A DNA stretch of 64,000 nt, taken from the NCBI RefSeq assembly GCF_011745665.1, contig NZ_CP050253.1, positions 409,418 to 473,417 on the forward strand. The letters are read 5' to 3'. The stretch's first letter is position 1. Each line of letters begins with the position of its first letter. Made by a program: the position numbers and the translations under genes. The stretch comes from Zophobihabitans entericus (GTDB lineage Bacteria; Pseudomonadota; Gammaproteobacteria; Enterobacterales; Orbaceae). Of this stretch, positions 1-9,095 are shown piece after piece. Below the pieces are notes generated by a model. The model ran no database searches, was not told the origin of the DNA, and saw nothing but the letters and a program-made list of their open reading frames with translations.

Positions 1-1
1 T

Positions 2-550
2 TTCTTTTTAACATGGTTTATTGTTTATCTAGAAAAAGGGTTGAATTTATCAATTTCTAAAGCCGGGCTTGGTGCTTCATTCCCGTATATTATGGCAATG
101 GTTGGCTTATTGTGTAGTGGCTTCTTAAGCGATGCATTAATGAGAAAAGGTTTATCTCGTACTTTTTCACGTAAATTACCTGCAATATTAGGGCTTGGAT
201 TAGCTGGCACCATGTGTTTAGTCAACTTTTTTGAAGATCGCCCTATTATCGCCATCGCTATTTTATCCTTTGCCTTTTTTGCGAATGCTGTTTCTAATAT
301 TGGTTGGGTTATTATTAGTGATATTGTACCTACAAAAGTGGTCGGTACTATTGGTGGATTTTTTAACGTATCAGGTAACTTAGCCGGTATTGCGACACCA
401 ATTATTATGGGGGTCATCTTACAAACTACGGGGAGCTTTGCGTATTCAATGTATTACATCTCTGCGGTGTCTGTTATGGGCGCTTTATCACATATCTTTA
501 TTATTCAAAAGCTTGATACCATTAAGCTCCCTAGTGAAACTCGGTCTTAA
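2..550 (+). CDS. MFS transporter, sugar-acid (ACS) type, 3' part only
   Basis: The frame is open from the window edge, so this is the C-terminal part of a gene that begins upstream; the internal TTG at 41 is not needed as a start. About 182 residues are visible, with five or six hydrophobic helices and a cytoplasmic loop rich in Arg/Lys (LMRKGLSRTFSRK) that resembles the central loop region of hexuronate/glucarate/galactonate permeases. The terminal helices (GGFFNVSGNLAGIATPIIMG) fit the same family. It lies 92 bp before a gluconokinase gene, so uptake of gluconate or a related sugar acid is a reasonable inference, but the substrate is not shown by sequence. A strong hairpin follows the stop. 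Confidence 0.8.
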   Translation, partial: FFLTWFIVYLEKGLNLSISKAGLGASFPYIMAMVGLLCSGFLSDALMRKGLSRTFSRKLPAILGLGLAGTMCLVNFFEDRPIIAIAILSFAFFANAVSNIGWVIISDIVPTKVVGTIGGFFNVSGNLAGIATPIIMGVILQTTGSFAYSMYYISAVSVMGALSHIFIIQKLDTIKLPSETRS

Positions 551-572
551 TTGAGATTAATCTCTCATGTAT

Positions 573-605
573 AAACTCTCTTACTCACGTACAGTAAGAG
601 AGTTT
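573..605 (+). terminator. Hairpin terminator after MFS gene
   Basis: Perfect 13-bp stem (AAACTCTCTTACT with AGTAAGAGAGTTT) around a 7-nt loop, ending in a short T run. It separates the transporter from the gluconokinase gene. Confidence 0.8.
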
Positions 606-642
606 TCGGTCAATTGAATGTGCGTTACATGGATTTACGACT

Positions 643-1194
643 ATGAATTCAATAATAAAAAATAATCGATATATATTTGTTTTAATGGGTGTATCTGGCA
701 GTGGTAAATCTGCCGTTGCTAAACAAGTTTCAACGGTATTAGATGCGGCTTATTTAGATGGTGATTTTTTACATCCTAAAGCAAATATTATCAAAATGAA
801 AAGCGGGCAACCATTGAATGATGATGATCGTATTCCATGGTTAGAATTAATCAATAATGCTGCTTTTGCAATGAGTAATGTGAGTCCAATTTCGCTTATT
901 ATTTGCTCATCTTTAAAACGGCAATATCGGGATATTATTCGTCACGGAAACCAAAACATCTTTTTTATTTATCTAAAAGGTCGTTTTGAGGTTATTGCTG
1001 AAAGATTGGCTCAGCGTCAAGGGCATTTCCAAAAAACCGGCATGTTAAAATCACAATTTGATACACTTGAAGAGCCATCCAGAGAAGAGAGTGATGTTGT
1101 TGTTGTGGATATAGAACAACCATTAGATAAAGTGATTCAAGACGTCATCACAACAATTAAAGGCATTTGTCAGCAGCCAAGCGATTGTACGTAA
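643..1194 (+). CDS. Gluconokinase
   Basis: Cytoplasmic kinase that phosphorylates D-gluconate to 6-phosphogluconate for the pentose phosphate or Entner-Doudoroff pathway. At 183 residues it is the usual size for the GntK/IdnK family. The P-loop GVSGSGKS is at residues 16-23. It is followed by the family block around DGDFLHP and KMKSGQPLNDDDRIPWL (about 39-67), which positions gluconate. The C-terminal part has the expected FIYLKG and RQGHF-type segments. No strong Shine-Dalgarno precedes the ATG, and the gene sits between two terminators, so it is probably monocistronic. The membrane glucose dehydrogenase encoded 1 kb away could supply gluconate. Confidence 0.92.
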   Translation: MNSIIKNNRYIFVLMGVSGSGKSAVAKQVSTVLDAAYLDGDFLHPKANIIKMKSGQPLNDDDRIPWLELINNAAFAMSNVSPISLIICSSLKRQYRDIIRHGNQNIFFIYLKGRFEVIAERLAQRQGHFQKTGMLKSQFDTLEEPSREESDVVVVDIEQPLDKVIQDVITTIKGICQQPSDCT

Positions 1195-1252
1195 TCATTG
1201 TATGACAGTAACATGCGATGACGGTGAATGATTGCAGTATAATGACTAGTTA

Positions 1253-1278
1253 AAACACCGCCCATTGAGGCGGTGTTT
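1253..1278 (+). terminator. Hairpin terminator after gluconokinase
   Basis: Ten-bp perfect stem AAACACCGCC/GGCGGTGTTT with a 6-nt loop, 58 bp after the gluconokinase stop. Confidence 0.8.
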
Positions 1279-1306
1279 CAGATTGCTGACAAACCTCTCA
1301 ACTTTC

Positions 1307-1543
1307 CTAACTGGTTAATCCCATGTTAGGTTTTGATGGATAAGCTCGATTTTTAACAATTTCAGCAGCAGTATTACCATAAATGGTATAGTGAAGTTTA
1401 TTTTGTACGGTAGCGTAAAAGGTTTGTGCAATAGGTGAATTTTTATCGTAATCAACGGATACAAATTCGGATATATTCTCCAGCTCAAATCCATAATCAC
1501 AATAATACCAACACTTATAATGGCCTGTTCGATTTCGCGTTTC
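1307..1543 (-). pseudogene. Degraded RhuM-family (virulence RhuM) fragment
   Basis: On the minus strand, the frame ending in TAG at 1307-1309 reads a conserved-looking peptide that includes VDYDKNSPIAQTFYATVQNK, then HYTIYGNTAAEIV and KPNMGL. This is the signature order of the C-terminal half of RhuM-family proteins (NSxxAxxFFATxQNK..., GxTAAE, KPNMGLT). Only about 65 recognisable residues remain, roughly 1307-1500. There is no start codon, no N-terminal DNA-binding-like half and no terminal helix. Upstream, the frame carries sequence unlike the family up to about 1543. It is almost certainly a gene relic. RhuM genes often travel with genomic islands, so this hints at an old insertion here. 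I recognised it by motif only. Confidence 0.7.
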
Positions 1544-1723
1544 CCGATAAATTTATTCAATAAAATCAAGTTGTTATATTTTAACGGAACAGGCTTTTTT
1601 TATGTCTTTTTTCAAGTGTCGATGAAACGATGTGTGAGATATCAAAAATTAATCCCTTGTTTTTAATTGCAATCTTATTCTATAGTACGTCCAATCTATT
1701 TTGACGGTTTAACAGGAAAAGTT

Positions 1724-2185
1724 ATGGTAAATAATTACACGTTACGCAGCATACGTTATATGCTCAGTCTTAGTGATGCCAAAATGGTTGAAATAGCTAA
1801 GTTAGGTGGAGTAGAAGTTGAACCTGAAGAGATGGTGAGTTGGTTAAAGCCTGAAGACGATCCGGATTATAAAGAGTGTTCTGATTATGTTATGGGACAT
1901 TTTTTAAATGGACTAATCTTTTTCCGTCGTGGCAAAGATGACCGTTTTCCTACACCTGAAGTCGAATCTGTTATGACGAATAATATCGTGATGAAAAAGT
2001 TACGTGCTGCGTTTGCTTTGCAAGATACCGATCTTATTGATATCTATGCTTCTGTTGATTTTCGTGTTTCAAAACCAGAATTAAGTGCGATTTTCCGCAA
2101 ACCTGATCATAAAAATTACCGTAAATGTGGTGACCAGTTATTACGCTATTTCCTTAAAGGGTTAACACTAAAAATTCGTAAGTAG
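1724..2185 (+). CDS. DUF1456 family protein (YehS-like)
   Basis: A 153-residue cytoplasmic protein of two tandem DUF1456 repeats. Each begins with a hydrophobic helix (LRSIRYMLSL; MKKLRAAFAL) and ends in a C(S/G)D..hFLxGL block (CSDYVMGHFLNGL; CGDQLLRYFLKGL). The second repeat has the highly conserved RKPDHKNYRKCGDQLLRYF. It matches E. coli YehS in length and layout; the molecular function is unknown. I chose the ATG at 1724 because AGGAAA sits just upstream and the family starts there; a TTG at 1667 would add 19 unconserved residues. Monocistronic, with a terminator downstream shared with the convergent gcd. Confidence 0.88.
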   Translation: MVNNYTLRSIRYMLSLSDAKMVEIAKLGGVEVEPEEMVSWLKPEDDPDYKECSDYVMGHFLNGLIFFRRGKDDRFPTPEVESVMTNNIVMKKLRAAFALQDTDLIDIYASVDFRVSKPELSAIFRKPDHKNYRKCGDQLLRYFLKGLTLKIRK

Positions 2186-2228
2186 TAGCGATGAGCTTTT
2201 TCTAAAATTATTTTTTATTCGAGTCGAT

Positions 2229-2256
2229 AATAAGCCTCCTATGAAGGAGGCTTATT
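2229..2256. terminator. Convergent terminator hairpin
   Basis: Perfect 11-bp stem AATAAGCCTCC/GGAGGCTTATT with a 6-nt loop, between the DUF1456 gene and the convergent gcd stop. Usable from both sides. Confidence 0.75.
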
Positions 2257-2262
2257 GATTAA

Positions 2263-4596
2263 TTACTTATCAGCAGCCTTAGGCAAGCTAAACGCAATAA
2301 CGTAATCGCCAACCTGATCAGAGTGCGCTGCACCACCTACCGAGATAACCACATATTGCTGTCCCGTTGTTGGTGAGATATAGGTCATTGGTGTGGCACT
2401 TGAGCCGATAGGTAATGGATATTTCCAGACTTCTTCACCAGTTGCAGAGTTATAAGCACGAATATAGTAATCTTGTGAGCCGGCAAAAAATACCAGTCCA
2501 CCAGCTGTGGTCATTGTCCCTGCATAGGTTGGTACACCAATTGGCATTGGTAAATGGGATTTTAAACCAAATGGTCCTAATTGTTCGGCTGTGCCTGCCG
2601 GAACCTGCCAGGCCACTTCTCGTGATGTTAAATCAATGGCAGTGATGGTACCAAATGGTGGTTCAGAGCATGGTACGCCCAGTGCACTCATCCACATCAT
2701 AGTGACTAAGCCATAAGGTGTGCCTCTTTGTGGTGAAGGTCCATGACCTGTGCCATCTGACTTATATTTTTGAGTGACAGTACTATAATCGTCTCGCTCC
2801 ACCAGCCAGAACATGCTTGGAATACGGATATCATTCACATAAGCCATATTATTTAGTGGATCGACAGACACGCTACCCCAGTTAAATCCACCTAAGTTAC
2901 CTGGTTGTTCAATGGTTGGATTGAAATCAATAGGCGTGAAGTCTCCCTCATAAGTTGCCTGTTTAAACTGGATACGACAAGCCAGCTGATCAAACATGGT
3001 CATACCCCACATACTATCTTCGGTGAGTCTTTGTGCTCCAATAGTTGGCATGCCAACTGAATAAGGCTGTGTCGGGGAAACATATTCGCCGGGAATATTA
3101 CTCTTACTTGGTACCGCTTTTTCTTCTACTTGTGCAACAGGTTCACCAGTTGCCCGGTTGAGTAAGAAGATCTGTCCGCGTTTGGTTGTCTGTATTAGCG
3201 CAGGAACAATATTGCCCTCGTCATCAGGCACATTAACTAAAGCCGGCTGTGAGGGTAAATCGTAATCCCATATATCATGATGAACAGTCTGGAACTTCCA
3301 TCTTTCACGTCCGGTGGTGACATCTAATGCAACTAATGTGTCGTTATATTCATCAGAAAAAGCAGGTCGATTAGCGCCATAGTAGTCAGGTGTTGTATTA
3401 CCCAGTGGCAGATAAATTAAACCTAACTCATCATCGTAAGCGGCATGAGTCCACATATTTGGTGTTTCAAGTGTATAGGTTTCGCCCTCTGGTGGATATT
3501 TAGTAATTGATGGATTACCTAGATCCCATGCCCATTCGAGTTCTCCAGTATTGGCATTAAAGGCACGAATAACGCCTGATGGTTCGTTAGTTTCCTGATT
3601 ATCAACAACCCACCCACCAATGACAATGACATCTCTTGCGACTAAAGGTGAGGATGTTTGAAAGTAAAAGCCAGGTTTTATTGGACCCATACTATCTTTT
3701 AAATTAACGGTGCCGTGATCACCAAAGTCATCACATAATTTACCGGTTTTGGTATCTAAGGCGATTAAACGTGCATCTATTGTGGTTGCTATGATACGTT
3801 CCTGACAGCTATTTGCTAATGGCGAAGATGTGACTTCCGGTACTTTATAGTAACTAACCGAACGACAGCGCTGCCACATTGGTGAACTTGCTTCAGGATC
3901 AAAAGTCCATACTGGTTGACCGCTATCTACATCTAACGCGGCAATATGGTTATTACGAGAACAGGTATACACCAGATTATCAATTTGTAGCGGTGTGTTT
4001 TGGTCAATTCCTGGCCCTGAGTCACCAGAGTGATAGGTCCATGCAATTTGTAAGTCTTTGACATTATCACGATTGATTTGGGTGAAAGAAGAAAAACGAT
4101 TCCCGGCGGCTGTTTTACCGTAAGCTACCCAATTCTCGGGTTGTTCACTAACCGGGTGAGCTTTAAAGTGATCATTTGTACCATATTTTGCTTCGTGAGG
4201 AATAAATAAACCCACTAGCATTGCCACAAAAAAGACAGTGGATAATCCTCCCAGACTATATGCAACTTTTTTTACCTGAGGTGTTTTTTTAGGGAAGATA
4301 AGTGAGCAAACAATGGCTATTCCTAACGGTACCATGATTCTTGCAAGCATTGGCCAGAATGCAGTACCACGTTCATAAAGAGCCCAAATAATGGTATAAA
4401 CGACAACAACATAAGTGAGGTAAAGCCCCCAGTTTTTTTGTTTATAAATAAGAATGCCGGCAATAATATAAATTATGCCCGTCACTAAATAATAAGGTGT
4501 TCCACCTAAATAGCTGAGCCAGGCCCCTGCAAGTGTTAAACATATTCCAATTAGAACTAATAAAAATTCTATAAAACATAATAATATTCGTTTCAT
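2263..4596 (-). CDS. gcd: Membrane-bound PQQ-dependent glucose dehydrogenase
   Basis: Oxidises D-glucose (and other aldoses) to the lactone on the periplasmic face and passes electrons to ubiquinone. At 777 residues it is close to E. coli Gcd (796). The first ~140 residues form five membrane segments. The rest is an eight-bladed quinoprotein propeller, with recurring W-docking blades such as ALDVDSGQPVWTF, ALDTKTGKL, ALDVTTGRERWKFQ and AYNSATGEEVWKY. The segment HHDIWDYDLPSQPALV contains the Asp of the active site, and WGSVSVDPLNNMAYVND is a family block. An AAATTTAGGAGGATTCTG-type leader gives a strong Shine-Dalgarno before the ATG. No PQQ synthesis genes lie in the window, so PQQ must come from elsewhere in the genome or from outside. 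Confidence 0.95.
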   Translation of the reverse strand: MKRILLCFIEFLLVLIGICLTLAGAWLSYLGGTPYYLVTGIIYIIAGILIYKQKNWGLYLTYVVVVYTIIWALYERGTAFWPMLARIMVPLGIAIVCSLIFPKKTPQVKKVAYSLGGLSTVFFVAMLVGLFIPHEAKYGTNDHFKAHPVSEQPENWVAYGKTAAGNRFSSFTQINRDNVKDLQIAWTYHSGDSGPGIDQNTPLQIDNLVYTCSRNNHIAALDVDSGQPVWTFDPEASSPMWQRCRSVSYYKVPEVTSSPLANSCQERIIATTIDARLIALDTKTGKLCDDFGDHGTVNLKDSMGPIKPGFYFQTSSPLVARDVIVIGGWVVDNQETNEPSGVIRAFNANTGELEWAWDLGNPSITKYPPEGETYTLETPNMWTHAAYDDELGLIYLPLGNTTPDYYGANRPAFSDEYNDTLVALDVTTGRERWKFQTVHHDIWDYDLPSQPALVNVPDDEGNIVPALIQTTKRGQIFLLNRATGEPVAQVEEKAVPSKSNIPGEYVSPTQPYSVGMPTIGAQRLTEDSMWGMTMFDQLACRIQFKQATYEGDFTPIDFNPTIEQPGNLGGFNWGSVSVDPLNNMAYVNDIRIPSMFWLVERDDYSTVTQKYKSDGTGHGPSPQRGTPYGLVTMMWMSALGVPCSEPPFGTITAIDLTSREVAWQVPAGTAEQLGPFGLKSHLPMPIGVPTYAGTMTTAGGLVFFAGSQDYYIRAYNSATGEEVWKYPLPIGSSATPMTYISPTTGQQYVVISVGGAAHSDQVGDYVIAFSLPKAADK

Positions 4597-5065
4597 CAGA
4601 ATCCTCCTAAATTTAATATTTAAACATTATGCAAACATGGCACGTAAAAATAATGGATAGAAACTAAAATCACAGAAATATCATATACAAAAAAATAGTA
4701 CTTGTTTTAAGTGAAGTGGTCAGTTTTATGAATATGTCCCCAATATACTCCTAAATATAATGTTAAATTAATCAGTTAGTGTTATTTGTAATTGTTTTGT
4801 AAATTAATTTCGGGTCTTTCTGTGTTGATAGATAAAAGGTCTGAAATCAGGAATAAGTCGTAATTTTTTGAGTGAAAAGAAAGGTTATTGCGGTAATTCA
4901 TACTGGAATTAGTGTCATTGACATAAATAATTTTAAATATAAAGAGGTTAATAAATTACCTTGTTAGGTAGACATTCATTTAAATAGAGTTATGTGAATA
5001 TAATCTGACAGTCACGGGTTTATTATAAAGTCACTGTCAGATTACATTAATTCTTATTGTAAGGT
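4597..5065. other. 469-bp intergenic region upstream of gcd
   Basis: AT-rich, with no convincing ORF or RNA gene. It should carry the gcd promoter near 4600-4700; I cannot place its boxes with confidence. The far end holds the terminator of the neighbouring operon (5001-5044). Confidence 0.5.
5001..5044 (-). terminator. Hairpin ending the ankyrin-amidohydrolase operon
   Basis: Perfect 12-bp inverted repeat TAATCTGACAGT/ACTGTCAGATTA with a 20-nt loop, 21 bp after the amidohydrolase stop. The U tract is weak. Confidence 0.65.
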
Positions 5066-6466
5066 CTAACCAATCAAAGAAACTTCACCAGCCGCCACAT
5101 TCCCCTTATAAAACGCAGCCTGTCTTGGTGAAATTCTTGCCACCGCTTCAGCAGAACAAGAGGCATCAACAAGCACAAAACTTGCATCATCTTGTACTTT
5201 TGGCCAGACTTGTGTGCCATTTTTATCCAGAGGTAAAACATCCCCGGTGGCGATCGCCAGTGAGCGGGACAAAGTAAACTCATCCGGTCTGGTGTAGAGT
5301 TGTGCATACAGATTTGCCTTTTCAAGCATATCCCCAAGGCCAAATGGCGACCAGTGATCAATCACGCTGTCGGTACCTGTCATCACAAATACGCCTTTTT
5401 CTCTAAGCAGAGACAGAGGCATATGCAGTGTCCCAATTGGAACAGTTGAGGCGATAGTCACTTGTTGTTCAGCCAGCCTTTCTGCTGTCGCCTGGATTTC
5501 TGACTCATTTAACGTGGCTAAAGCAAACGCATGGCTGATCGTTAATTTTCCTTTTAAAGATGGTGTTTTTTCTACCATATCCAACATATAGTTAACGGCA
5601 GCTTTCCCTTGTGGGCCCATCTCATGCAGGTGGATATCAATAGGTTTATTGTAGTCGAGTGCAATCTGGAACATGGTATCGAGTGATTTTTTCATATCAC
5701 CATCAACATTGGTTGGATCAAGCCCACCAACATAATCAGCACCCATTGCCATCGCTTCACGCATCAGAGGTTCTGATTTAGAGAGTAATAAACCATGCTG
5801 TGGAAAGGTGACGATTTCACATGAAAATGTCTCTTTGTGGTTATCAAGAACGACCATTAAATCTTCGAGGTTTTTTAAACCTGAGGTTGGTTCAACATTA
5901 CAATGGCTACGGGCAATAGTCGAACCATGTGATTGAATTAATTGAATTAGTTTGGCTGCTCGCTCCTGAGTAAAAGGTTGTAATTTAGGCAGCAAATCTT
6001 GTTCTAAGGTAATCATATCCATAATGGTTTTGCCTTGGCGTGAGCGCGGAGCTTGCCACGGTCCGCCATAAAAGGTTTTGTCTAAATGGATATGCATATC
6101 ACGAAAAGCCGGCAGCATTAATTTACCGCCAGCATCATAGCGGGGAATACCTTCATTCAGTAACGCATTCTTATCTAAAATGGCAATGATTTTACCGTCT
6201 TTGATTTCAAGTGTACTTAATTCAGTTTTAGTACCGATGACCGTACTGCCTTCATAATTAAAGCCGGACTCAAGCAGGACCTGACATAAATAATAATGTT
6301 TATCGTTGATCATATTAACCGATTTACCTGTATCACAACTGGTAGAAGACGCAGGTAAATTAGCATAAACAGCGCCTGCTGTGCTACTCATTAATGCACA
6401 GGCGGCAAGGACTTTCCCACTTTGACTTAAAAACTCTCTGCGACTATTTCCATAAGCGTTAACCAT
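5066..6466 (-). CDS. Tat-exported amidohydrolase, cytosine-deaminase-like
   Basis: A 466-residue metal-dependent amidohydrolase of the cytosine deaminase/N-isopropylammelide hydrolase branch. The N-terminus has a twin-arginine signal (SRREFLS at 8-14, then a hydrophobic stretch and AVYA), so the enzyme is probably folded before export to the periplasm. Metal and catalytic residues are in order: HIHLDK (His125, His127), HLHE (His279, Glu282, the HxxE pattern of CodA), SHAF (His312) and TGTDSVIDHW (Asp366). Substrate unknown; family members hydrolyse or deaminate cyclic amides and amidines such as cytosine, creatinine or triazines. It is the last gene of the ankyrin-AllHF-AllG-permease-carbamate kinase operon, 49 bp after carbamate kinase, with a good GGAGGAG ribosome site. 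Confidence 0.85.
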   Translation of the reverse strand: MVNAYGNSRREFLSQSGKVLAACALMSSTAGAVYANLPASSTSCDTGKSVNMINDKHYYLCQVLLESGFNYEGSTVIGTKTELSTLEIKDGKIIAILDKNALLNEGIPRYDAGGKLMLPAFRDMHIHLDKTFYGGPWQAPRSRQGKTIMDMITLEQDLLPKLQPFTQERAAKLIQLIQSHGSTIARSHCNVEPTSGLKNLEDLMVVLDNHKETFSCEIVTFPQHGLLLSKSEPLMREAMAMGADYVGGLDPTNVDGDMKKSLDTMFQIALDYNKPIDIHLHEMGPQGKAAVNYMLDMVEKTPSLKGKLTISHAFALATLNESEIQATAERLAEQQVTIASTVPIGTLHMPLSLLREKGVFVMTGTDSVIDHWSPFGLGDMLEKANLYAQLYTRPDEFTLSRSLAIATGDVLPLDKNGTQVWPKVQDDASFVLVDASCSAEAVARISPRQAAFYKGNVAAGEVSLIG

Positions 6467-6515
6467 CGGTGACTCCTCCTGATATCTGTAATAAATCGGT
6501 TAAATGATCTTGTGT

Positions 6516-7469
6516 TTAGTGATGCACAATATGTGTACCTGTTTCACCTTTCAGTGCCTGTGGCAATTTTTCTGGCGTGGTGATAATCACTTTTTTACCG
6601 CCATTTTTTAGAAACGATAAGCTCGCTTCAATTTTTGGCAACATACTCCCAGCCGGGAAGTGACCTTCTTTGGTATATTGTTCAATCTCTGCAATTGAGA
6701 CGGTATCCAGTGCTTTTTGATTTGGTTTGCCAAAATGAATACAGACTTTTTCAACACCTGTTGTGATAATCAAAATGTCTGCTTTTAGCTCTTTAGCCAG
6801 TAAGGTTGTCGATAAGTCTTTATCAATAACCGCATCAATACTGTGATACTGATTGTGTTCATTACGCACGACAGGAATACCACCACCACCAGCTCCAATC
6901 ACCACAAAGCCACTTTTAACTAAAGCACTGATTGCATCAGACTCAATAATTTTCAGTGGTAAAGGGGATGCTACAACGCGGCGATAGCCACGACCAGAGT
7001 CTTCAACAAATCGCCAGTCGGGATTATCTTGTTGCAGCTTTTGACTTTGTGCCTGAGTAAAAAATGCTCCGATAGGCTTGGTTGGATTTTTGAAATTAGG
7101 ATCATGACGATCAACTTCAACTTGTGTCACAACGGTCACTGCTTTTTTATTATCCGGACGTGCAGATAATTTATTATTCAGCGCTTGCTGAATTAGATAT
7201 CCAATACCACCCTGAGTATCTGCTACGCAGTTAGCCAGTGGAGTTAAAGGCAGGTTCTCCTGCTCATGAGCAATCTCCGAGCGACGCAGATCAAGCCCAA
7301 CATGAGGTCCGTTACCATGAGTCAGAACAATATTGTAGTTTGACTGCAACATAGTAAAAACATGCTCAGCGACCTCTTTTACCGCAATCTCCTGAGCGGC
7401 AATTGACTGGCTGGCATTATCTTTGATAATACTATTGCCACCAATGGCAATGACGACAAGTTCTTTCAT
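6516..7469 (-). CDS. arcC: Carbamate kinase
   Basis: Interconverts carbamoyl phosphate + ADP with carbamate + ATP; in catabolic settings it makes ATP. The 317-residue amino-acid-kinase fold has the N-terminal VIAIGGNSI, THGNGPHVGL and DTQGGIGYLIQ blocks, then GAGGGGIPVV and DKDLSTTLLAKEL, all typical of carbamate kinases. I start at the ATG at 7469, which gives the family N-terminus and has a GGGA-type ribosome site; an upstream in-frame start would add 19 unconserved residues. No arginine deiminase or ornithine carbamoyltransferase is near. Instead the gene lies with AllG and AllH-AllF homologues, as E. coli AllK (YbcF) lies with fdrA-ylbE-ylbF, so the carbamoyl donor is probably the AllFGH-type product. 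Confidence 0.93.
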   Translation of the reverse strand: MKELVVIAIGGNSIIKDNASQSIAAQEIAVKEVAEHVFTMLQSNYNIVLTHGNGPHVGLDLRRSEIAHEQENLPLTPLANCVADTQGGIGYLIQQALNNKLSARPDNKKAVTVVTQVEVDRHDPNFKNPTKPIGAFFTQAQSQKLQQDNPDWRFVEDSGRGYRRVVASPLPLKIIESDAISALVKSGFVVIGAGGGGIPVVRNEHNQYHSIDAVIDKDLSTTLLAKELKADILIITTGVEKVCIHFGKPNQKALDTVSIAEIEQYTKEGHFPAGSMLPKIEASLSFLKNGGKKVIITTPEKLPQALKGETGTHIVHH

Positions 7470-7547
7470 TTTATCATCCCTGTAATGGTATGAGAGTAAC
7501 CGGTTGATGGGCTGTAAGCAGCCCATCTTATCCGTGTATTTATAACG

Positions 7548-9095
7548 TTATTTAGTTGTTGGTGTATCTGCAACTACGGGCTCTGCATTACGGCTGTCCA
7601 GATAGTGTTTAAGGACAAACAGGGCTGCCATCATGAGGTAAGCATAAACAAACATCATTGATGTTCCTTTTGCAAAGCCAACAGAAGGTGAATGAATAAT
7701 ACCAAATAGCACTAAAAATGCACCAAATGCTGCGGCAATAGCGCCACGTAGTGGTTTATCAAGAATAGCGAAGATAGCAATACAGCCCCATAACATACTG
7801 GCGAGTGGTGCACCGCTACCTAAGTGAACAAGACCCTGATAATAAACCCCTTTGCTGGCGAGTACATCTGCACCGATTTTCATGCCGGATGTTCCCGCGG
7901 CACCAAGAGCACCATTAACAATAGTCAGTGCCCAGTTAGCAATCCATGGGAACAGACAAATAAAGATCACCGGGACTTCGACTTTAGGTGTTTCCCGCAC
8001 AACCTGATTAGCAGTCACAACACCAATAAAGACCAGAATTGGTACGATGGCCGTCATCGGAATAATCGCCAGCATAAAGGCACCTAAGCCAAATAGAGGC
8101 ACGATGAACATAGTGATACCAGATGCAAGGGTATAACCAATGCTTGCACCCATTGCTTTCCAACCGGCATGACCGACATAAACAGTGACCGGGAATGGGT
8201 TACCAAGGAAGCATCCAATCGTTGATGAAATACCGTTAGCCAACATGACTTTGCGGGTATTGTATTCATCACCTGCAGCATGAGCACTTTCAATATTTTC
8301 TAAGTCAAAAATATAGTTCGCCAGTCCAAGTGGGACTGCTGAGGCTAAATATGGCAGAGCATGCGGCAGACCATTTAGGAAACTGTCAATATGGATACCT
8401 GGTGGGTTAAAGCCAAATGACTCCATTGAGGCTTTGATCGCTGCCGGGCTTTGTAAACCTGAGATCCATGCTAGTGCAGTACCTGCAACAAGTAGTAGTA
8501 AACCTGTTGGAATACGAGCAAAGATCGGTTTTTTACCGAACCAGTTAATAAAGATCAGCAGTAAGACGATGAAGGATACTGTCGGTGCTTCAAAAGCCTG
8601 TAACATTGGGTTCATCGCAAGCAGTAATAAACCAAGGCCAGATAAACATGATAGTAAGACAGTACGAGGAATCATTTTACGAATAGTTTCACCAAGGAAT
8701 GAACCACCAACTAAAATCATTGCTTCCACAAAACACCAGACTAAAGCGATTTGAATCGCAAATTCAGCATTTTGGGTTTGTTGATAGACTGGTAAAATAA
8801 CGAGGAATGTAACAGTAAAGATAGACGGGGCGCTTGGACCTGAAGGTAAAGCTGTGACATCTGAGCGTCCGGTTTCTTTAGCGAGTTGAATACCAAAATA
8901 AGCATAGCTGATACTGGCAAGTAAAACGGCTAAACCAAAAGCCGGTGCAATGCGTCCATAAACGATTTCAACAGGGATACCAACTACAAAAATTAATAGC
9001 CCCATCATGGTGAGTAAGTTGGTCAGGTTATTGGTCATGAGACCAAAATAAGCGGCCAAGTCACCGCGTTTCCATTGTAGTTTTAGTGCACTCAT
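7548..9095 (-). CDS. NCS2/AzgA-like nucleobase-type permease
   Basis: A 515-residue inner-membrane protein with about 12-14 hydrophobic segments. Features of xanthine/uracil permease-like transporters include the helix-1 region with NNLTNLLTM, the TALPSGPSAPS motif after helix 3 and the later NPFPVTVYVGHAGWKAMGAS region. It most resembles uncharacterised NCS2/AzgA-like members, so the substrate may be a purine, pyrimidine or cyclic ureide; this is inference. Gaps of 22 bp to carbamate kinase and 159 bp to AllG place it in the same operon, which suggests that it imports what the exported amidohydrolase produces or the compound that feeds AllFGH. ATAATTTATG with an AAGGAT ribosome site marks the start. 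Confidence 0.85.
   Translation of the reverse strand: MSALKLQWKRGDLAAYFGLMTNNLTNLLTMMGLLIFVVGIPVEIVYGRIAPAFGLAVLLASISYAYFGIQLAKETGRSDVTALPSGPSAPSIFTVTFLVILPVYQQTQNAEFAIQIALVWCFVEAMILVGGSFLGETIRKMIPRTVLLSCLSGLGLLLLAMNPMLQAFEAPTVSFIVLLLIFINWFGKKPIFARIPTGLLLLVAGTALAWISGLQSPAAIKASMESFGFNPPGIHIDSFLNGLPHALPYLASAVPLGLANYIFDLENIESAHAAGDEYNTRKVMLANGISSTIGCFLGNPFPVTVYVGHAGWKAMGASIGYTLASGITMFIVPLFGLGAFMLAIIPMTAIVPILVFIGVVTANQVVRETPKVEVPVIFICLFPWIANWALTIVNGALGAAGTSGMKIGADVLASKGVYYQGLVHLGSGAPLASMLWGCIAIFAILDKPLRGAIAAAFGAFLVLFGIIHSPSVGFAKGTSMMFVYAYLMMAALFVLKHYLDSRNAEPVVADTPTTK

Noticed and set aside
1315..1569. Minus-strand open frame of 84 codons
   Set aside because: It is out of frame with the RhuM-like peptide in the same stretch, has no ribosome site and looks like random AT-rich translation.
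1522..1600. Distant inverted repeat GCCTGTTC ... GAACAGGC near the RhuM relic
   Set aside because: Only eight bases with a loop of more than 60; not convincing as a terminator, RNA gene or element end.
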